Positions 28,944 to 39,076 of a stretch of 64,000 nt of DNA are shown here, in pieces. Numbering within the stretch: the stretch's first letter is position 1; the number at the start of each line of letters is the position of its first letter. A program made the translations under genes and the position numbers. A model generated the notes under the pieces. That model was not told where the DNA came from, ran no database searches, and was given only the letters and a program-made list of their open reading frames with translations. Origin of the DNA: Bacteroidota bacterium (lineage in GTDB: Bacteria; Bacteroidota; Bacteroidia; Bacteroidales; F082); NCBI GenBank assembly GCA_016845105.1, contig JAERTF010000164.1, positions 25,796 through 89,795 on the forward strand, read 5' to 3'.

Positions 28944-28997
28944 GTCGATATTTAAAGGATACCAAATTATCAACTTTTACCCAATTATATAAATAAA

Positions 28998-29069
28998 TTG
29001 TCATTCTGAACGCAGTAAAAAATCTCATTAAGTGAAGATTTAGATTCTTCACGGCGTTCAGAACGACAA
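28998..29069. repeat. 72-bp palindromic intergenic element (possible bidirectional terminator or REP-like)
   Basis: Arms TTGTCATTCTGAACGC (28998-29013) and GCGTTCAGAACGACAA (29054-29069), 15/16 complementary, between convergent genes. Confidence 0.8.
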
Positions 29070-29086
29070 AGCAACTAGAGTCTAGT

Positions 29087-32000
29087 CTAAAACTTTGGCA
29101 CTCGACCTGGGGTATGTGGAGCTTTCATATTATCGAGTTTGTGTTCCACGCCCGAAAGCTTATTTCCTATTGCCTCAAGTTCGTTAAGAACCTTGGGTAG
29201 CTCTTCCATAACAATGTTATAATTCTCTTTCATATTTGCTGTAGGCGTGGATGAAGATCCCCAGGAGGTCCAAACTATTGCATTTAACCTATCTCCCAAT
29301 GGCATTGCTTCGGGAGGAACTTCCTCTGAACTTGCTTTTGCTGGAGTTCCATCAAATAAAAATTCGATGTCTTTAAGCTCTTGTGCAATAGCAATCATAT
29401 TTTCCTTCAACTCGTGTGGAGCATTTACAACTGAGTGCAATGCTTGTTGTATATAAGCAGTTTGTTCAGCAAGCTCATCACGATATGTTATAGCCCCAGA
29501 CATAACCCTGTACAAATCAGAAACCTTAGCATAAAACTCCTGAGTTTCAATTGGTTGTTGGTCGGGAAGTGTTGTGTTATTCAATACCTTGGTATTGAAC
29601 TTCGTTGGAGCAACAAGTTCTTTAATTTCACCATTATGATACATCGACAATTCTACTGTGTATATCCCCGGCAATGCACGCATACTTGTTCTATCTTTTT
29701 TAAGTGGATCAAATTTATCGTTTTTTAGCCTTACCGGAGCTATGCTGTTATACCTGAAATCCCAATTAGTTCTGCTGATTCCTTTTGATGGTTTTTTGTA
29801 AATATTTCTCACAATATTTCCTTCACCATCTTTAATAGTAAATATTAAATAAGGACCTGTTTCATTTGCCTCAGCATCAAGAATATCTTTTGTTGGTTGA
29901 GGAATTGGAGATCCCTCTTTAAATAATTTTTTCTCTTGTTTTAAGCGTTTCGATTTTAACGATTTTGGTACATCTTTAATATAATATGTGAAAATTGCTC
30001 CAAAATCAGGATTGCTTGCCTGATAATAACCAGCACCTGTTCCATATCTTCCGTTACCTGATTTATTATACATTAATGCATCTTTTACAGGAAAAATTAT
30101 AGCCTCATTGTTTTCAAGGGTTTCTTCTGTTATTTCACGCAATGGTGAATAATCATCAACGATATAAAAACCACGACCAAATGTTGCAATAACAAGGTCT
30201 TTTTCTCTTTCCTGAATTACGATATCCCTAACAGCGATATCTGGTAAACCTGAACCCAATTTAATCCAATGATTTCCGCCATCAACGGAAAAATAAAATC
30301 CCATCTCTGTTCCAGTAAATAATAAGTTTTCCTTTATCGGGTCTTGTGTAATAGTATGTACAACTTCATCCTCTGGTAAATCGGCTGCTATTGAAACCCA
30401 GGTTTTTCCTTTGTCGATACTTTTCAATAAATATGGTTTAAAGTCATCACTTTTAATATTATTGAAAGATGCAAAAACAATATTTTCGTCATATAATGAA
30501 GGAAAGATATCACTCACATATGTGTATTCGGGAACACCTGGAAAACTTGAAATTTTAGTCCAGTTTTTGCCATCATCTTCGGTAACCTGTATTATGCCGT
30601 CATCTGTACCAACATAAATTAATCCTTCTTTTAATGTAGATTCTGCCAATGCAACAGCTGTGCCCCATTGTGAGGTAGAAACATCTTTTGCTACAGCACT
30701 TGCTGGCCAGTATTTACCCATTACCGGGAATTGGTTTCTGTCTTCATTACGAGTAATATCTTCACTTATAACTTCCCATGTATTTCCTCTATCAGTACTT
30801 TTAAACACTTTGTTTGCAGCAATATAGAGAGTAGTTCCTGAGTGTGGGCTCAAGAAAAATGGTGTATCCCAATTCCAACGATAAGTAAGTTCATTTTTAC
30901 GGGGAGTTGGTTTAACTTTAATTCTTTCTCCTGATTTTTTATCATATCGATAAATATTACCATACTGATATGCTGAATAAACTATATCGGGGTTATCAGG
31001 ATCAATTGCCTGCCAAAAACCATCTCCACCGAGGGTAACAACCCATTCGTCACTGGTAACACCTCCGTACTTAGTATTCTGTGAAGGTCCTCCCATACTA
31101 GCATTATCTTGTGTGCCACCATATACCCAGTAAAAAGGTTCTGTATTGTCTACATTAACTCTATAATATTGAGTTACAGGAAGTGTTGTTTTATGAATAT
31201 AGGTGCGGCCATCATCCCAACTTTCATAAATTCCACCATCGCCACCTATCATAAAGTGTTTAGTATTATTTGGATCAATCCACATGGCATGATCATCAAC
31301 ATGACGTTTACTTAATCCAACTCCTTTCCAATTCTTACCACCATCAACACTAACCCTGGATCTTGTATCCATAGAATATAACTTATTGGCATCAATGGGA
31401 TCAACCACAAGTTCACTATAATACTGACCGCTACTATTATAGCTATTTTGCTTTTTGAATGAAGCTCCTCGATTTGTGGATCTATAAACGCCACCTTTGC
31501 CATTTGATGCTTCAAACATTGCATAAACAATATTGGGATCAGTTGCACTAACAACTATCTCCATTCCACCTTTATCAACGCCAGGTATCCCTTTTTCCAG
31601 TTTATTCCAAGTAAGTCCAGCATCTGTAGTTTTATAGAAAGCCGACTCTGGGCCTCCACCAATTTTACTAAATTGACGACGACGACGCTGTTCTGCGCCA
31701 GCATAAATAACGTCTGGATTACCTGGCTCGAAACATAAGTTTGCAACTCCTGTATTTTCACTAATGAACAATACTTTCTCCCAAGTAACTCCACCATCTG
31801 TGGTTTTATAAACTCCTCTTTCTTCGTTGGGACCCCAAGCAGATCCTTCTGCTGCAACATAAACAACATCTGAATTTCTTGGATCCACAAGTATTTCACC
31901 TATGTGCCTCGAGTCTTTTAAACCCATATTTTTCCATGAACTACCTCCATCGATGGTTTTATAAATTCCATTACCATATCCCAATGCACGCTGATGATTA

Positions 32001-32359
32001 TTTTCTCCTGTTCCGGCCCAAACAACATTGCTATTATTCGGGTCCATTGCGAGTGAACCAATAGAATAAACACCATAATTATCAAAAATTGGCTTGAAGG
32101 TTATGCCATTATTTGTTGTTTTCCAAATATGACCTGATGCAACTGCTACATAATATGTACTAAAATTATCAGGGTCAACTGCAAAGTCAGCGATTCTTCC
32201 TGAAACAAAAGCAGGACCAATGCTTCTCCATTTAATTCCACTAAAAGTTGAGGAGGATAAACCTGATTTCTCTTTCTCGTCGGTTTTCTTTTTCTTTTTT
32301 GCTTCAACGGGAATAACACCTATTAGAAGTATAAGAATTGCAAGTATTGTATTTCTCAT
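29087..32359 (-). CDS. Exported sortilin/VPS10-type BNR-repeat beta-propeller protein
   Basis: SGIKWRSIGPAFVSGRIADFAVDPDN...; repeated DGGxxW (KTTDGGVTWEKV, STDRGNTWEVI). Confidence 0.85.
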   Translation of the reverse strand: MRNTILAILILLIGVIPVEAKKKKKTDEKEKSGLSSSTFSGIKWRSIGPAFVSGRIADFAVDPDNFSTYYVAVASGHIWKTTNNGITFKPIFDNYGVYSIGSLAMDPNNSNVVWAGTGENNHQRALGYGNGIYKTIDGGSSWKNMGLKDSRHIGEILVDPRNSDVVYVAAEGSAWGPNEERGVYKTTDGGVTWEKVLFISENTGVANLCFEPGNPDVIYAGAEQRRRRQFSKIGGGPESAFYKTTDAGLTWNKLEKGIPGVDKGGMEIVVSATDPNIVYAMFEASNGKGGVYRSTNRGASFKKQNSYNSSGQYYSELVVDPIDANKLYSMDTRSRVSVDGGKNWKGVGLSKRHVDDHAMWIDPNNTKHFMIGGDGGIYESWDDGRTYIHKTTLPVTQYYRVNVDNTEPFYWVYGGTQDNASMGGPSQNTKYGGVTSDEWVVTLGGDGFWQAIDPDNPDIVYSAYQYGNIYRYDKKSGERIKVKPTPRKNELTYRWNWDTPFFLSPHSGTTLYIAANKVFKSTDRGNTWEVISEDITRNEDRNQFPVMGKYWPASAVAKDVSTSQWGTAVALAESTLKEGLIYVGTDDGIIQVTEDDGKNWTKISSFPGVPEYTYVSDIFPSLYDENIVFASFNNIKSDDFKPYLLKSIDKGKTWVSIAADLPEDEVVHTITQDPIKENLLFTGTEMGFYFSVDGGNHWIKLGSGLPDIAVRDIVIQEREKDLVIATFGRGFYIVDDYSPLREITEETLENNEAIIFPVKDALMYNKSGNGRYGTGAGYYQASNPDFGAIFTYYIKDVPKSLKSKRLKQEKKLFKEGSPIPQPTKDILDAEANETGPYLIFTIKDGEGNIVRNIYKKPSKGISRTNWDFRYNSIAPVRLKNDKFDPLKKDRTSMRALPGIYTVELSMYHNGEIKELVAPTKFNTKVLNNTTLPDQQPIETQEFYAKVSDLYRVMSGAITYRDELAEQTAYIQQALHSVVNAPHELKENMIAIAQELKDIEFLFDGTPAKASSEEVPPEAMPLGDRLNAIVWTSWGSSSTPTANMKENYNIVMEELPKVLNELEAIGNKLSGVEHKLDNMKAPHTPGRVPKF

Positions 32360-32472
32360 AATGGTTTGATTTTATTGAAAATGTAATTTTTGATAAAAGT
32401 ATAAAAACTTATGATAATATTTTGAGCAAGGAGGATAAGTATGTGAAAAAGAAACCATCTGGCCTCTTGTTT

Positions 32473-33312
32473 TTAACCACTAATAATCAGGCCATTATAC
32501 ATTGTCATTATCACTATAACAGATATAAGTATAAATAATATTAATAGTATTATGTCGATGTAGCTATGTCTAACTGTGGGTAAGTATTTAAAATCCGTAT
32601 TTTCTGGTTTAGATGCTGTTAGAAATGGAATTAGCAATATAAGTACCGGCAGGTTTTTCATAAGTTCAGATGTGGACTCTGTTTGCCCCCCTGTTAGGAA
32701 AGTATATACTAAAACCAAAAACAATGGAATTAAAAATATAGCAATAAAAAATATAATGCGGGGTCGTGTATTGCACAAATCCTGATGTGGAAAGGACATA
32801 ATTATTAACCTGGCATTCATCATTCCAATTTTGAAAAGAATAAAAGCAAGCAATATGGATATGGCGACAAGCAGTACATTATGAATATTCATTGCCATAG
32901 CAACCTCATAGGTACCGGAGTGGGCAACAGCATCATCAATTAATATCCCAAATGCAGTATCAAAAGCAAATATATTTAACCAAAACAATACTAATATGAT
33001 CGAAATAGGTTTTTTCGTTCCAATCATAAGTATTATTAGAGAAATAATACCTACAATTACAGCTGCAATTGGTTTTGATAATAAGATAGTTACCAAGGCA
33101 TCTCGTGATATGGCATCAGCATCAATAATTGTTTGAAAATTTATCCCCCTGAGATTAACAAAAGCAGGAATATCAAAATCATATGCGAAATATAGCGGTG
33201 CAAAATTTGTATAAATAAAAACTAGTAAATATGCACATAATGCAGAAACAACAGATATCACAAATGATTTAGACAAGCTTTTGTAATCAATGCTATTACT
33301 CTGTATTTCCAT
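32473..33312 (-). CDS. Multi-pass membrane protein, function unknown
   Basis: Several hydrophobic helices. Confidence 0.6.
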   Translation of the reverse strand: MEIQSNSIDYKSLSKSFVISVVSALCAYLLVFIYTNFAPLYFAYDFDIPAFVNLRGINFQTIIDADAISRDALVTILLSKPIAAVIVGIISLIILMIGTKKPISIILVLFWLNIFAFDTAFGILIDDAVAHSGTYEVAMAMNIHNVLLVAISILLAFILFKIGMMNARLIIMSFPHQDLCNTRPRIIFFIAIFLIPLFLVLVYTFLTGGQTESTSELMKNLPVLILLIPFLTASKPENTDFKYLPTVRHSYIDIILLILFILISVIVIMTMYNGLIISG

Positions 33313-33368
33313 TAATCAGTTTATTGATATTATTAACAAATATAGTGCTCTAAAATCAATTAGCTAAT

Positions 33369-33932
33369 TTACTCATACCTAAAACAATCAACAACATGGT
33401 CATCAACCATACCTGTGGCCTGCATAAAAGCATAACAAATGGTTGTGCCAACGAACTTAAAACCTCTATTTTTAAGGTCTTTACTCATGGCATCCGATTC
33501 ATTTGTGCTTGATGGGATGTCTTGAATGGTTTTTGGATTATTTTTTATGGTAACTCCTCCGGTAAATTGCCAAATATAGTTGTTAAAACTACCGTATTCA
33601 TTTTGTATATCAAGGAAAATATTTGCATTTGAAATTGCTGATTTAATCTTTAGTTTATTCCTTATTATTCCTTCATTCTTTAACAACAACTCAATTTTTT
33701 TATCATCATAATTTGCAACTATGGATGGGTTAAAGTTATCAAAAGCTTTCCGAAAATTTTCTCTTTTTTTTAATATTGTAGACCAGCTTAATCCTGCTTG
33801 AAACGACTCCAATAATAAAAATTCAAATAGCTTTTGATCATCATGGACGGGTACCCCCCATTCTTCATCATGATACTTGATATCCTGTAAACGATTACCT
33901 GCCCATGAACACCTTACCTTTTCCTCTTTCAT
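33369..33932 (-). CDS. tag: DNA-3-methyladenine glycosylase I
   Basis: RCSWAG...YHDEEWGVPVHDDQKLFEFLLLESFQAGLSWSTILKKRENFRKAF...GFKFVGTTICYAFMQATGMVDDH. Confidence 0.95.
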   Translation of the reverse strand: MKEEKVRCSWAGNRLQDIKYHDEEWGVPVHDDQKLFEFLLLESFQAGLSWSTILKKRENFRKAFDNFNPSIVANYDDKKIELLLKNEGIIRNKLKIKSAISNANIFLDIQNEYGSFNNYIWQFTGGVTIKNNPKTIQDIPSSTNESDAMSKDLKNRGFKFVGTTICYAFMQATGMVDDHVVDCFRYE

Positions 33933-33965
33933 ATTTGTGATTAATTTATCGATTATACAAAATTA

Positions 33966-33990
33966 AAAAATCCCGGCATAACCGGGATTT
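33966..33990 (-). terminator. Rho-independent terminator for the minus-strand gene at 34073-34402
   Basis: On minus strand: AAATCCCGG-TTATG-CCGGGATTTTTT. Confidence 0.75.
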
Positions 33991-34072
33991 ATATGGCTCA
34001 TTACTAACTTACTAACATGATAAACAAAAATTACAATTTTGCTGGCATAATTTTTCTATTTCTTAGTACCGT

Positions 34073-34402
34073 TTAAAGAACCGTTTTTTGAGTATTGAAT
34101 GGAATATCATCAATATATGACTCTTCCTCAAGCTCAAAATCTACTGCTACTGCTTTTTGATATTCCAATTCAACAGAAGAAAAGCTACTGTCAAAAGGTA
34201 TATCGTTTATATATTCTTCTTCATCAAAATTGAAATTTATTGAAACTGCCTTCTCATAAATTGAATTTGTGTTTTTAACTGCTATGGCATTTCCTTTAGT
34301 ATTTCCAATACTTGATATATATTTTGCTGATGCTCCAAAGTATGCTGTAATTACAATTGCTATTGTGAGGGCCAGTGTGAATTTTGTTGTTATAGTTTTC
34401 AT
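34073..34402 (-). CDS. Small exported acidic protein with duplicated EEEYIDDIPF motif
   Basis: KAVSINFNFDEEEYINDIPFDS and KAVAVDFELEEESYIDDIPFNT; N-terminal signal; terminator downstream. Confidence 0.65.
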   Translation of the reverse strand: MKTITTKFTLALTIAIVITAYFGASAKYISSIGNTKGNAIAVKNTNSIYEKAVSINFNFDEEEYINDIPFDSSFSSVELEYQKAVAVDFELEEESYIDDIPFNTQKTVL

Positions 34403-34799
34403 GTTATTTGTAATTTTTAGTTATTCTTACAACACCTTATCCAATTGCGTGCCAAAATTTATATCTTTCTGTTTTAGTGCTTTTTATACTTCTGCACCTT
34501 ATGGGTGTTACTCTATGTGTTTGCAATTATGCGAACATTTTATGTTCATAAGCGAACACATGTTTTAGCATTTAAAAAGTATCATGTATAAATAGATTAT
34601 CCTGGATTATGCATTGGAGCTTCGATATGAGAACTACAAGTATTATAAAATATAACGTTTTGAAATGAAAGTATGGCACCATTGTGAGGTTTCAAAACTT
34701 AACAAAGTAGTATATTTTGCTGCAATTGCATTTCGGAATAGATTCTCCAATTCATATTCCAGGTTTAACAGTAAAGATGAATTTACTTTGTTTAGAACA

Positions 34800-35933
34800 C
34801 TAGAGGTTCAGCGCCTCACTATCGATCATTGTAACCCATTTTCCCATCTTTTTTTGAATTACTCTGAAATGGTTTTTATCTTCAGGTGTAATGAATGAGA
34901 TTGCTTCTCCTTGTGCATGTGCACGGCCTGTTCTACCTATACGATGTATATAGTCTTTTGGTGAGCGGGGTAATTCATAATTTATTACATAAGGTAAAAA
35001 CTCTATATCAATACCTCGAGACAATAAATCTGTTGCTACCAGTACAACTATCTTCCCTTTTTTAAATTTATCCAACGCAGTAGTTCTTGCATTCTGACTT
35101 CTTTTACTGTGAATGGCCAGAGCAGAGATTCCGTTTTTCTTAAGTTTATCTACTACATTATCTGCCTTATAAACCGAAGAAGTAAATACAAGTACCTGTT
35201 TCATCACTTTGCTTTTTATCAAATACCTCAAAAGAGGGCCCCTCTTTTCCTCTGCAACAAAATATGCTACTTGGTTAATAAGATCAATGCTAGTATCATC
35301 TTCCTCAATTTTTACAATGAGTGGGTTTTTCAACAATAATTGATGAACATTTATTACATCCTTACTTAATGTAGCCGAAAACAACAGGTTTTGACGTTTA
35401 CTTGGTAAGAGGTTAAAAATTTGGTTCATCTCATCTTTAAACCCAAGATTTAACATTTTATCAGCCTCGTCAAGTACCAATGTATCTATTTGTGATAAGT
35501 GCACTGCATTCGCACCAACTAATTCCAGCAACCTGCCAGGGGTAGCCACTAGTATATTTACACCTTGCAAAGCTTTCATCTGAGGGTTTTTTGAGACACC
35601 TCCGTAAACAGCCATCGAATTAATTCGCTTTGGCAGCTCCGACCCAAATTCTTTGAATACCCCCTCTAATTGTTGCGCTAATTCACGAGTTGGAACCAAT
35701 ACCAACACAACTATATGCCTGTTTTTTGAAACGTTTTTTCCCATACTATTCATTAATATGGGCAGTACATAACTTGCTGTTTTTCCAGATCCTGTTTTTG
35801 CAATACCTAGTACATCTTTACCCTGTAGTATGGCAGGTATTGCCTCTTGCTGAATTGGATATGGGTTAATATAGCCCTGATTATCAATCGCTCGTAATAA
35901 AGATGGGGCAAGGCCCAATGAGGTAAATGACAT
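34800..35933 (-). CDS. DEAD-box RNA helicase
   Basis: AKTGSGKT, PTRELAQQ, DEAD, SAT, HRIGRTGRA. Confidence 0.95.
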   Translation of the reverse strand: MSFTSLGLAPSLLRAIDNQGYINPYPIQQEAIPAILQGKDVLGIAKTGSGKTASYVLPILMNSMGKNVSKNRHIVVLVLVPTRELAQQLEGVFKEFGSELPKRINSMAVYGGVSKNPQMKALQGVNILVATPGRLLELVGANAVHLSQIDTLVLDEADKMLNLGFKDEMNQIFNLLPSKRQNLLFSATLSKDVINVHQLLLKNPLIVKIEEDDTSIDLINQVAYFVAEEKRGPLLRYLIKSKVMKQVLVFTSSVYKADNVVDKLKKNGISALAIHSKRSQNARTTALDKFKKGKIVVLVATDLLSRGIDIEFLPYVINYELPRSPKDYIHRIGRTGRAHAQGEAISFITPEDKNHFRVIQKKMGKWVTMIDSEALNL

Positions 35934-35982
35934 AATATTTAATTAGGTAATATTAGTTGATTTGTCAATCTGCTTGAAAGAA

Positions 35983-36876
35983 CTATTTCTTTATTTCTAT
36001 TGGTTTATCAAACAAATTTACGCCGCCCTTAACTCCAAAGTCCAATGTTTGAACAGGATATGCAATGTTAATTCCTTCTAATTCAAATCGCTTTTTAATT
36101 CGCATAATTGCTTCGCTTTGCGCAGACAAAAAGTCGGTTTGAGTTGTAAATTTAATCCAAAAACGAACCTCAAAATTATATGCATAATCCCCAATATCTA
36201 TAAAATAAAAATCAGGTTCAAGAGTAGTTAGGTTAAGGGGTATTTTACTTATTTCGTCGAGAGCTACGCTTTTAACCTTTTCGAGGTCGGTGTCGTGTGA
36301 AACACCACTTTTTACAATTATCCTTCTTTGTTGAAAAGCAGAAAAGTTTTTAAACGAATTATTATAGATTAATTGGTTTGGGATATAAATTTCCTGGCCG
36401 CTAATTGACTTAATTGATGTTGTAATCCAACCTGTTTTTAGTATTGTTCCAAAATTTCCATCAATAATTACCCAATCGTTATAATTGAATGGTTTTTGAA
36501 TATTAACCAATAAACCAGCAAACATGTTCGATGCAATATCTTTAAATGCAAATCCGGCAATAATTCCTACAATACCCGCGCCTGCCAGTACTTTTGTTAG
36601 CACACTTTCAAGACCCAGAATTTCGAGTGCCAAAAATATACCTGAGAAAACCAGTACAATATAAATAACCAATGAAACAAATTTCGCTATATCGGCTTGT
36701 TTTGTTGAAGTGCTCTTGCGCAAATATCCCTTTAATGAATATTTTCTAATAATTTTAGCAAGAAAATAAAATAAGAGTAAAACTAAAAGTGCAAGAAAAA
36801 CCTTCGGTAAATATTGAAACACTGAATGATCCCATTTTTCAAAAATCGGGAAAATACTATCTAGACTTTCATGCAT
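35983..36876 (-). CDS. MscS-family mechanosensitive channel
   Basis: LAGAGIVGIIAGFAFKDIASNMFAGLLVNIQKPFNYNDWVIIDGNFGTILKTGWITTSIKS. Confidence 0.92.
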   Translation of the reverse strand: MHESLDSIFPIFEKWDHSVFQYLPKVFLALLVLLLFYFLAKIIRKYSLKGYLRKSTSTKQADIAKFVSLVIYIVLVFSGIFLALEILGLESVLTKVLAGAGIVGIIAGFAFKDIASNMFAGLLVNIQKPFNYNDWVIIDGNFGTILKTGWITTSIKSISGQEIYIPNQLIYNNSFKNFSAFQQRRIIVKSGVSHDTDLEKVKSVALDEISKIPLNLTTLEPDFYFIDIGDYAYNFEVRFWIKFTTQTDFLSAQSEAIMRIKKRFELEGINIAYPVQTLDFGVKGGVNLFDKPIEIKK

Positions 36877-37029
36877 GATTATAATATTGTTACTTAGTAT
36901 TTGAGATATGTAAATATATATAAAATGCAGCTATTGGTATGTGAAATAATGTTGCCAAAATAACTATTTGTTGGTTTTTGCCAAAACAGCAACACAAATT
37001 TTCAAGGGATCGATGAGCATAATATGTGA

Positions 37030-37701
37030 TTATTTAGCTTGTCCTACCACTAGTACAATTTCTCCTTTAAGAGTATTATTGGTGTAATATTCTATTACTT
37101 CTTTAATTGTGCCCCTTTTGGTTTCTTCGTGAAGTTTCGTCAACTCCCGTGATACAGATACTTGCCTGTCATCACCAAAAAACTCTCCAATTTGACTGAG
37201 GGTTTTAATAAGTCTATGTGGTGATTCGTAAAAAACTATTGTATAGGGCAATTGAGCAAGAAATTTTAATCTGGTTTGGCGCCCCTTTTTATGCGGTAAA
37301 AAGCCTTCGAAAAAAAACTTATCGGAAGGTAAGCCAGAATTCACCAGAGAAGGAACAAATGCTGTAGGGCCAGGCAAGCACTCAACATCAACATCTCTTG
37401 CAATACATTCCCTAACCAACAAATAACCAGGGTCGGATATGGCAGGAGTCCCAGCATCGGTAATCAAAGCCATTGTTTCACCATTTGATATGCGCTGGAC
37501 AATACCCTCCACTATTTTATGTTCGTTGTGCATATGATATGAATTCATTTTAGTTTCGACTCCAAAGTGCTTCAATAGTTTTCCGCTGTTTCGGGTATCT
37601 TCCGCAAGAATGATATCAACCTCTTTAAGCACACTAATGGCTCGCAAAGTAATATCTTCTAAATTTCCGATTGGAGTTGGAACAACAAACAATTTCGACA
37701 T
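37030..37701 (-). CDS. rsmI: 16S rRNA (cytidine(1402)-2'-O)-methyltransferase
   Basis: FVVPTPIGNLEDITLRAISVLKEVDIILAEDTRNSGKLLKHF; ALITDAGTPAISDPGYLLVREC. Confidence 0.96.
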   Translation of the reverse strand: MSKLFVVPTPIGNLEDITLRAISVLKEVDIILAEDTRNSGKLLKHFGVETKMNSYHMHNEHKIVEGIVQRISNGETMALITDAGTPAISDPGYLLVRECIARDVDVECLPGPTAFVPSLVNSGLPSDKFFFEGFLPHKKGRQTRLKFLAQLPYTIVFYESPHRLIKTLSQIGEFFGDDRQVSVSRELTKLHEETKRGTIKEVIEYYTNNTLKGEIVLVVGQAK

Positions 37702-37836
37702 AATAATATCATTTTACGTTGTTGCAAAATTATATATTCTGTGGAACTTGCCTAAAGTATTTAGTAGTTCATGGCATAGTATTTGTTTCTTTCGCAAGCA
37801 TATTCTATAAACATTATTAATCTAAAAATCATTAAA

Positions 37837-38439
37837 ATGAACAAAACATTATTGGTAGTATTACTAATTACCTTTTCGGTAGTTTCAATGGCGCAAGAAA
37901 AAACAAAACAAAAAGAGGTTGGATTAGTTTTTAACAGTTTAAACAGCTTTGGATTAACCTACAAAACGGGCACTGAGAAATCCCTTTGGAGATTTAGCAC
38001 TTTAATTATTTCCAGCAACAATCAAGAAGAAGTATCGGACAGTTCAGCTTTAAAGCAAAGTAATGCTGGTTTTGGTCTTAGGTTTGGTAAAGAGTATCGC
38101 AAAGTAATTGTTGAGAACCTTGAGTTTAGATATGGTGCTGATTTAGCATTTACTTATTCCCACACAAAACTTGACTACAATGATAAGTCGGTTGGTGATA
38201 ATGATAGAATAAATGAACAAACAATTTATGCGCCTGGAATAAATCTGGTGCTGGGATTAAACTATGTGTTTAAAGACAGTTTTGTGCTTGGTGCTGAATT
38301 GCTCCCATATTTCACCTATCGCACAGGTACTTCCAAAGGTGATTACCGTAACGATTATGAAATTAGCAGCGATATAACTGGGTTTTCATATGGGCTTAAT
38401 AACACATCTGCCATGATATCATTGGCATATAGGTTTTAG
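37837..38439 (+). CDS. Outer-membrane beta-barrel-like exported protein
   Basis: Signal peptide (MNKTLLVVLLITFSVVSMAQ), alternating beta pattern, C-terminal YRF; start trimmed to 37837. Confidence 0.65.
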   Translation: MNKTLLVVLLITFSVVSMAQEKTKQKEVGLVFNSLNSFGLTYKTGTEKSLWRFSTLIISSNNQEEVSDSSALKQSNAGFGLRFGKEYRKVIVENLEFRYGADLAFTYSHTKLDYNDKSVGDNDRINEQTIYAPGINLVLGLNYVFKDSFVLGAELLPYFTYRTGTSKGDYRNDYEISSDITGFSYGLNNTSAMISLAYRF

Positions 38440-38477
38440 TGTTGATAAAAACAACCTGCATAGTTAGATAAAACCTG

Positions 38478-39071
38478 ATGTTTATGATTTTAGCCAGATT
38501 TATATTCACCCTCTTAGTAACATCTATTTACGGTATTTGTAATGGTCAGAGCTATGGTGATAGTCTGAGTACTATTGCCATAGGACTAACAAGTCAAAAC
38601 GTTAGTTATGATCCGGGTTATTATGCAATTGAATATCCCGGCGGGGATATTCCGGAAGGCAAAGGTGTATGCACTGATGTGATAATTAGGGCCTACAGGA
38701 AAATGGGTGTTGATCTACAGAAGGAAGTTCATGAAGATATGAAATCTAGTTTCAATTCATATCCAAAAAAATGGGGACTAAAGACGACAGATAAAAACAT
38801 CGACCACAGAAGAGTTCTGAATCTTATGACGTATTTTAGAAGGAAGGGTGCTGAAAAACCAATATCAAGAAAGCCAATGGACTACCTTCCAGGCGATATT
38901 GTAACTTGGGATCTTGGAGAAGGAATAACTCATATTGGGATTGTAGCTAATAAGAAGTCCAATGATGGAAGTAGAAATATGATAGTGCACAATATTGGAC
39001 AGGGACAAGTATTGGAAGATTGTCTGTTTGATTTTAAAATTATTGGACATTATAGATACATTGCCCATTAA
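38478..39071 (+). CDS. DUF1287-family protein (NlpC/P60-like)
   Basis: GVCTDVIIRAYRKMGVDLQKEVHEDM...YPKKWGLKTTDKNIDHRRVLNL...DYLPGDIVTWDLGEGITHIGIV. Confidence 0.88.
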   Translation: MFMILARFIFTLLVTSIYGICNGQSYGDSLSTIAIGLTSQNVSYDPGYYAIEYPGGDIPEGKGVCTDVIIRAYRKMGVDLQKEVHEDMKSSFNSYPKKWGLKTTDKNIDHRRVLNLMTYFRRKGAEKPISRKPMDYLPGDIVTWDLGEGITHIGIVANKKSNDGSRNMIVHNIGQGQVLEDCLFDFKIIGHYRYIAH

Positions 39072-39076
39072 TTAAC

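Noticed and set aside
31312-31899. 80-aa and 114-aa minus-strand ORFs (31312-31554, 31555-31899)
   Set aside because: Out-of-frame overlaps inside the VPS10/BNR gene on the same strand; the 1090-aa frame is clearly the coding one.
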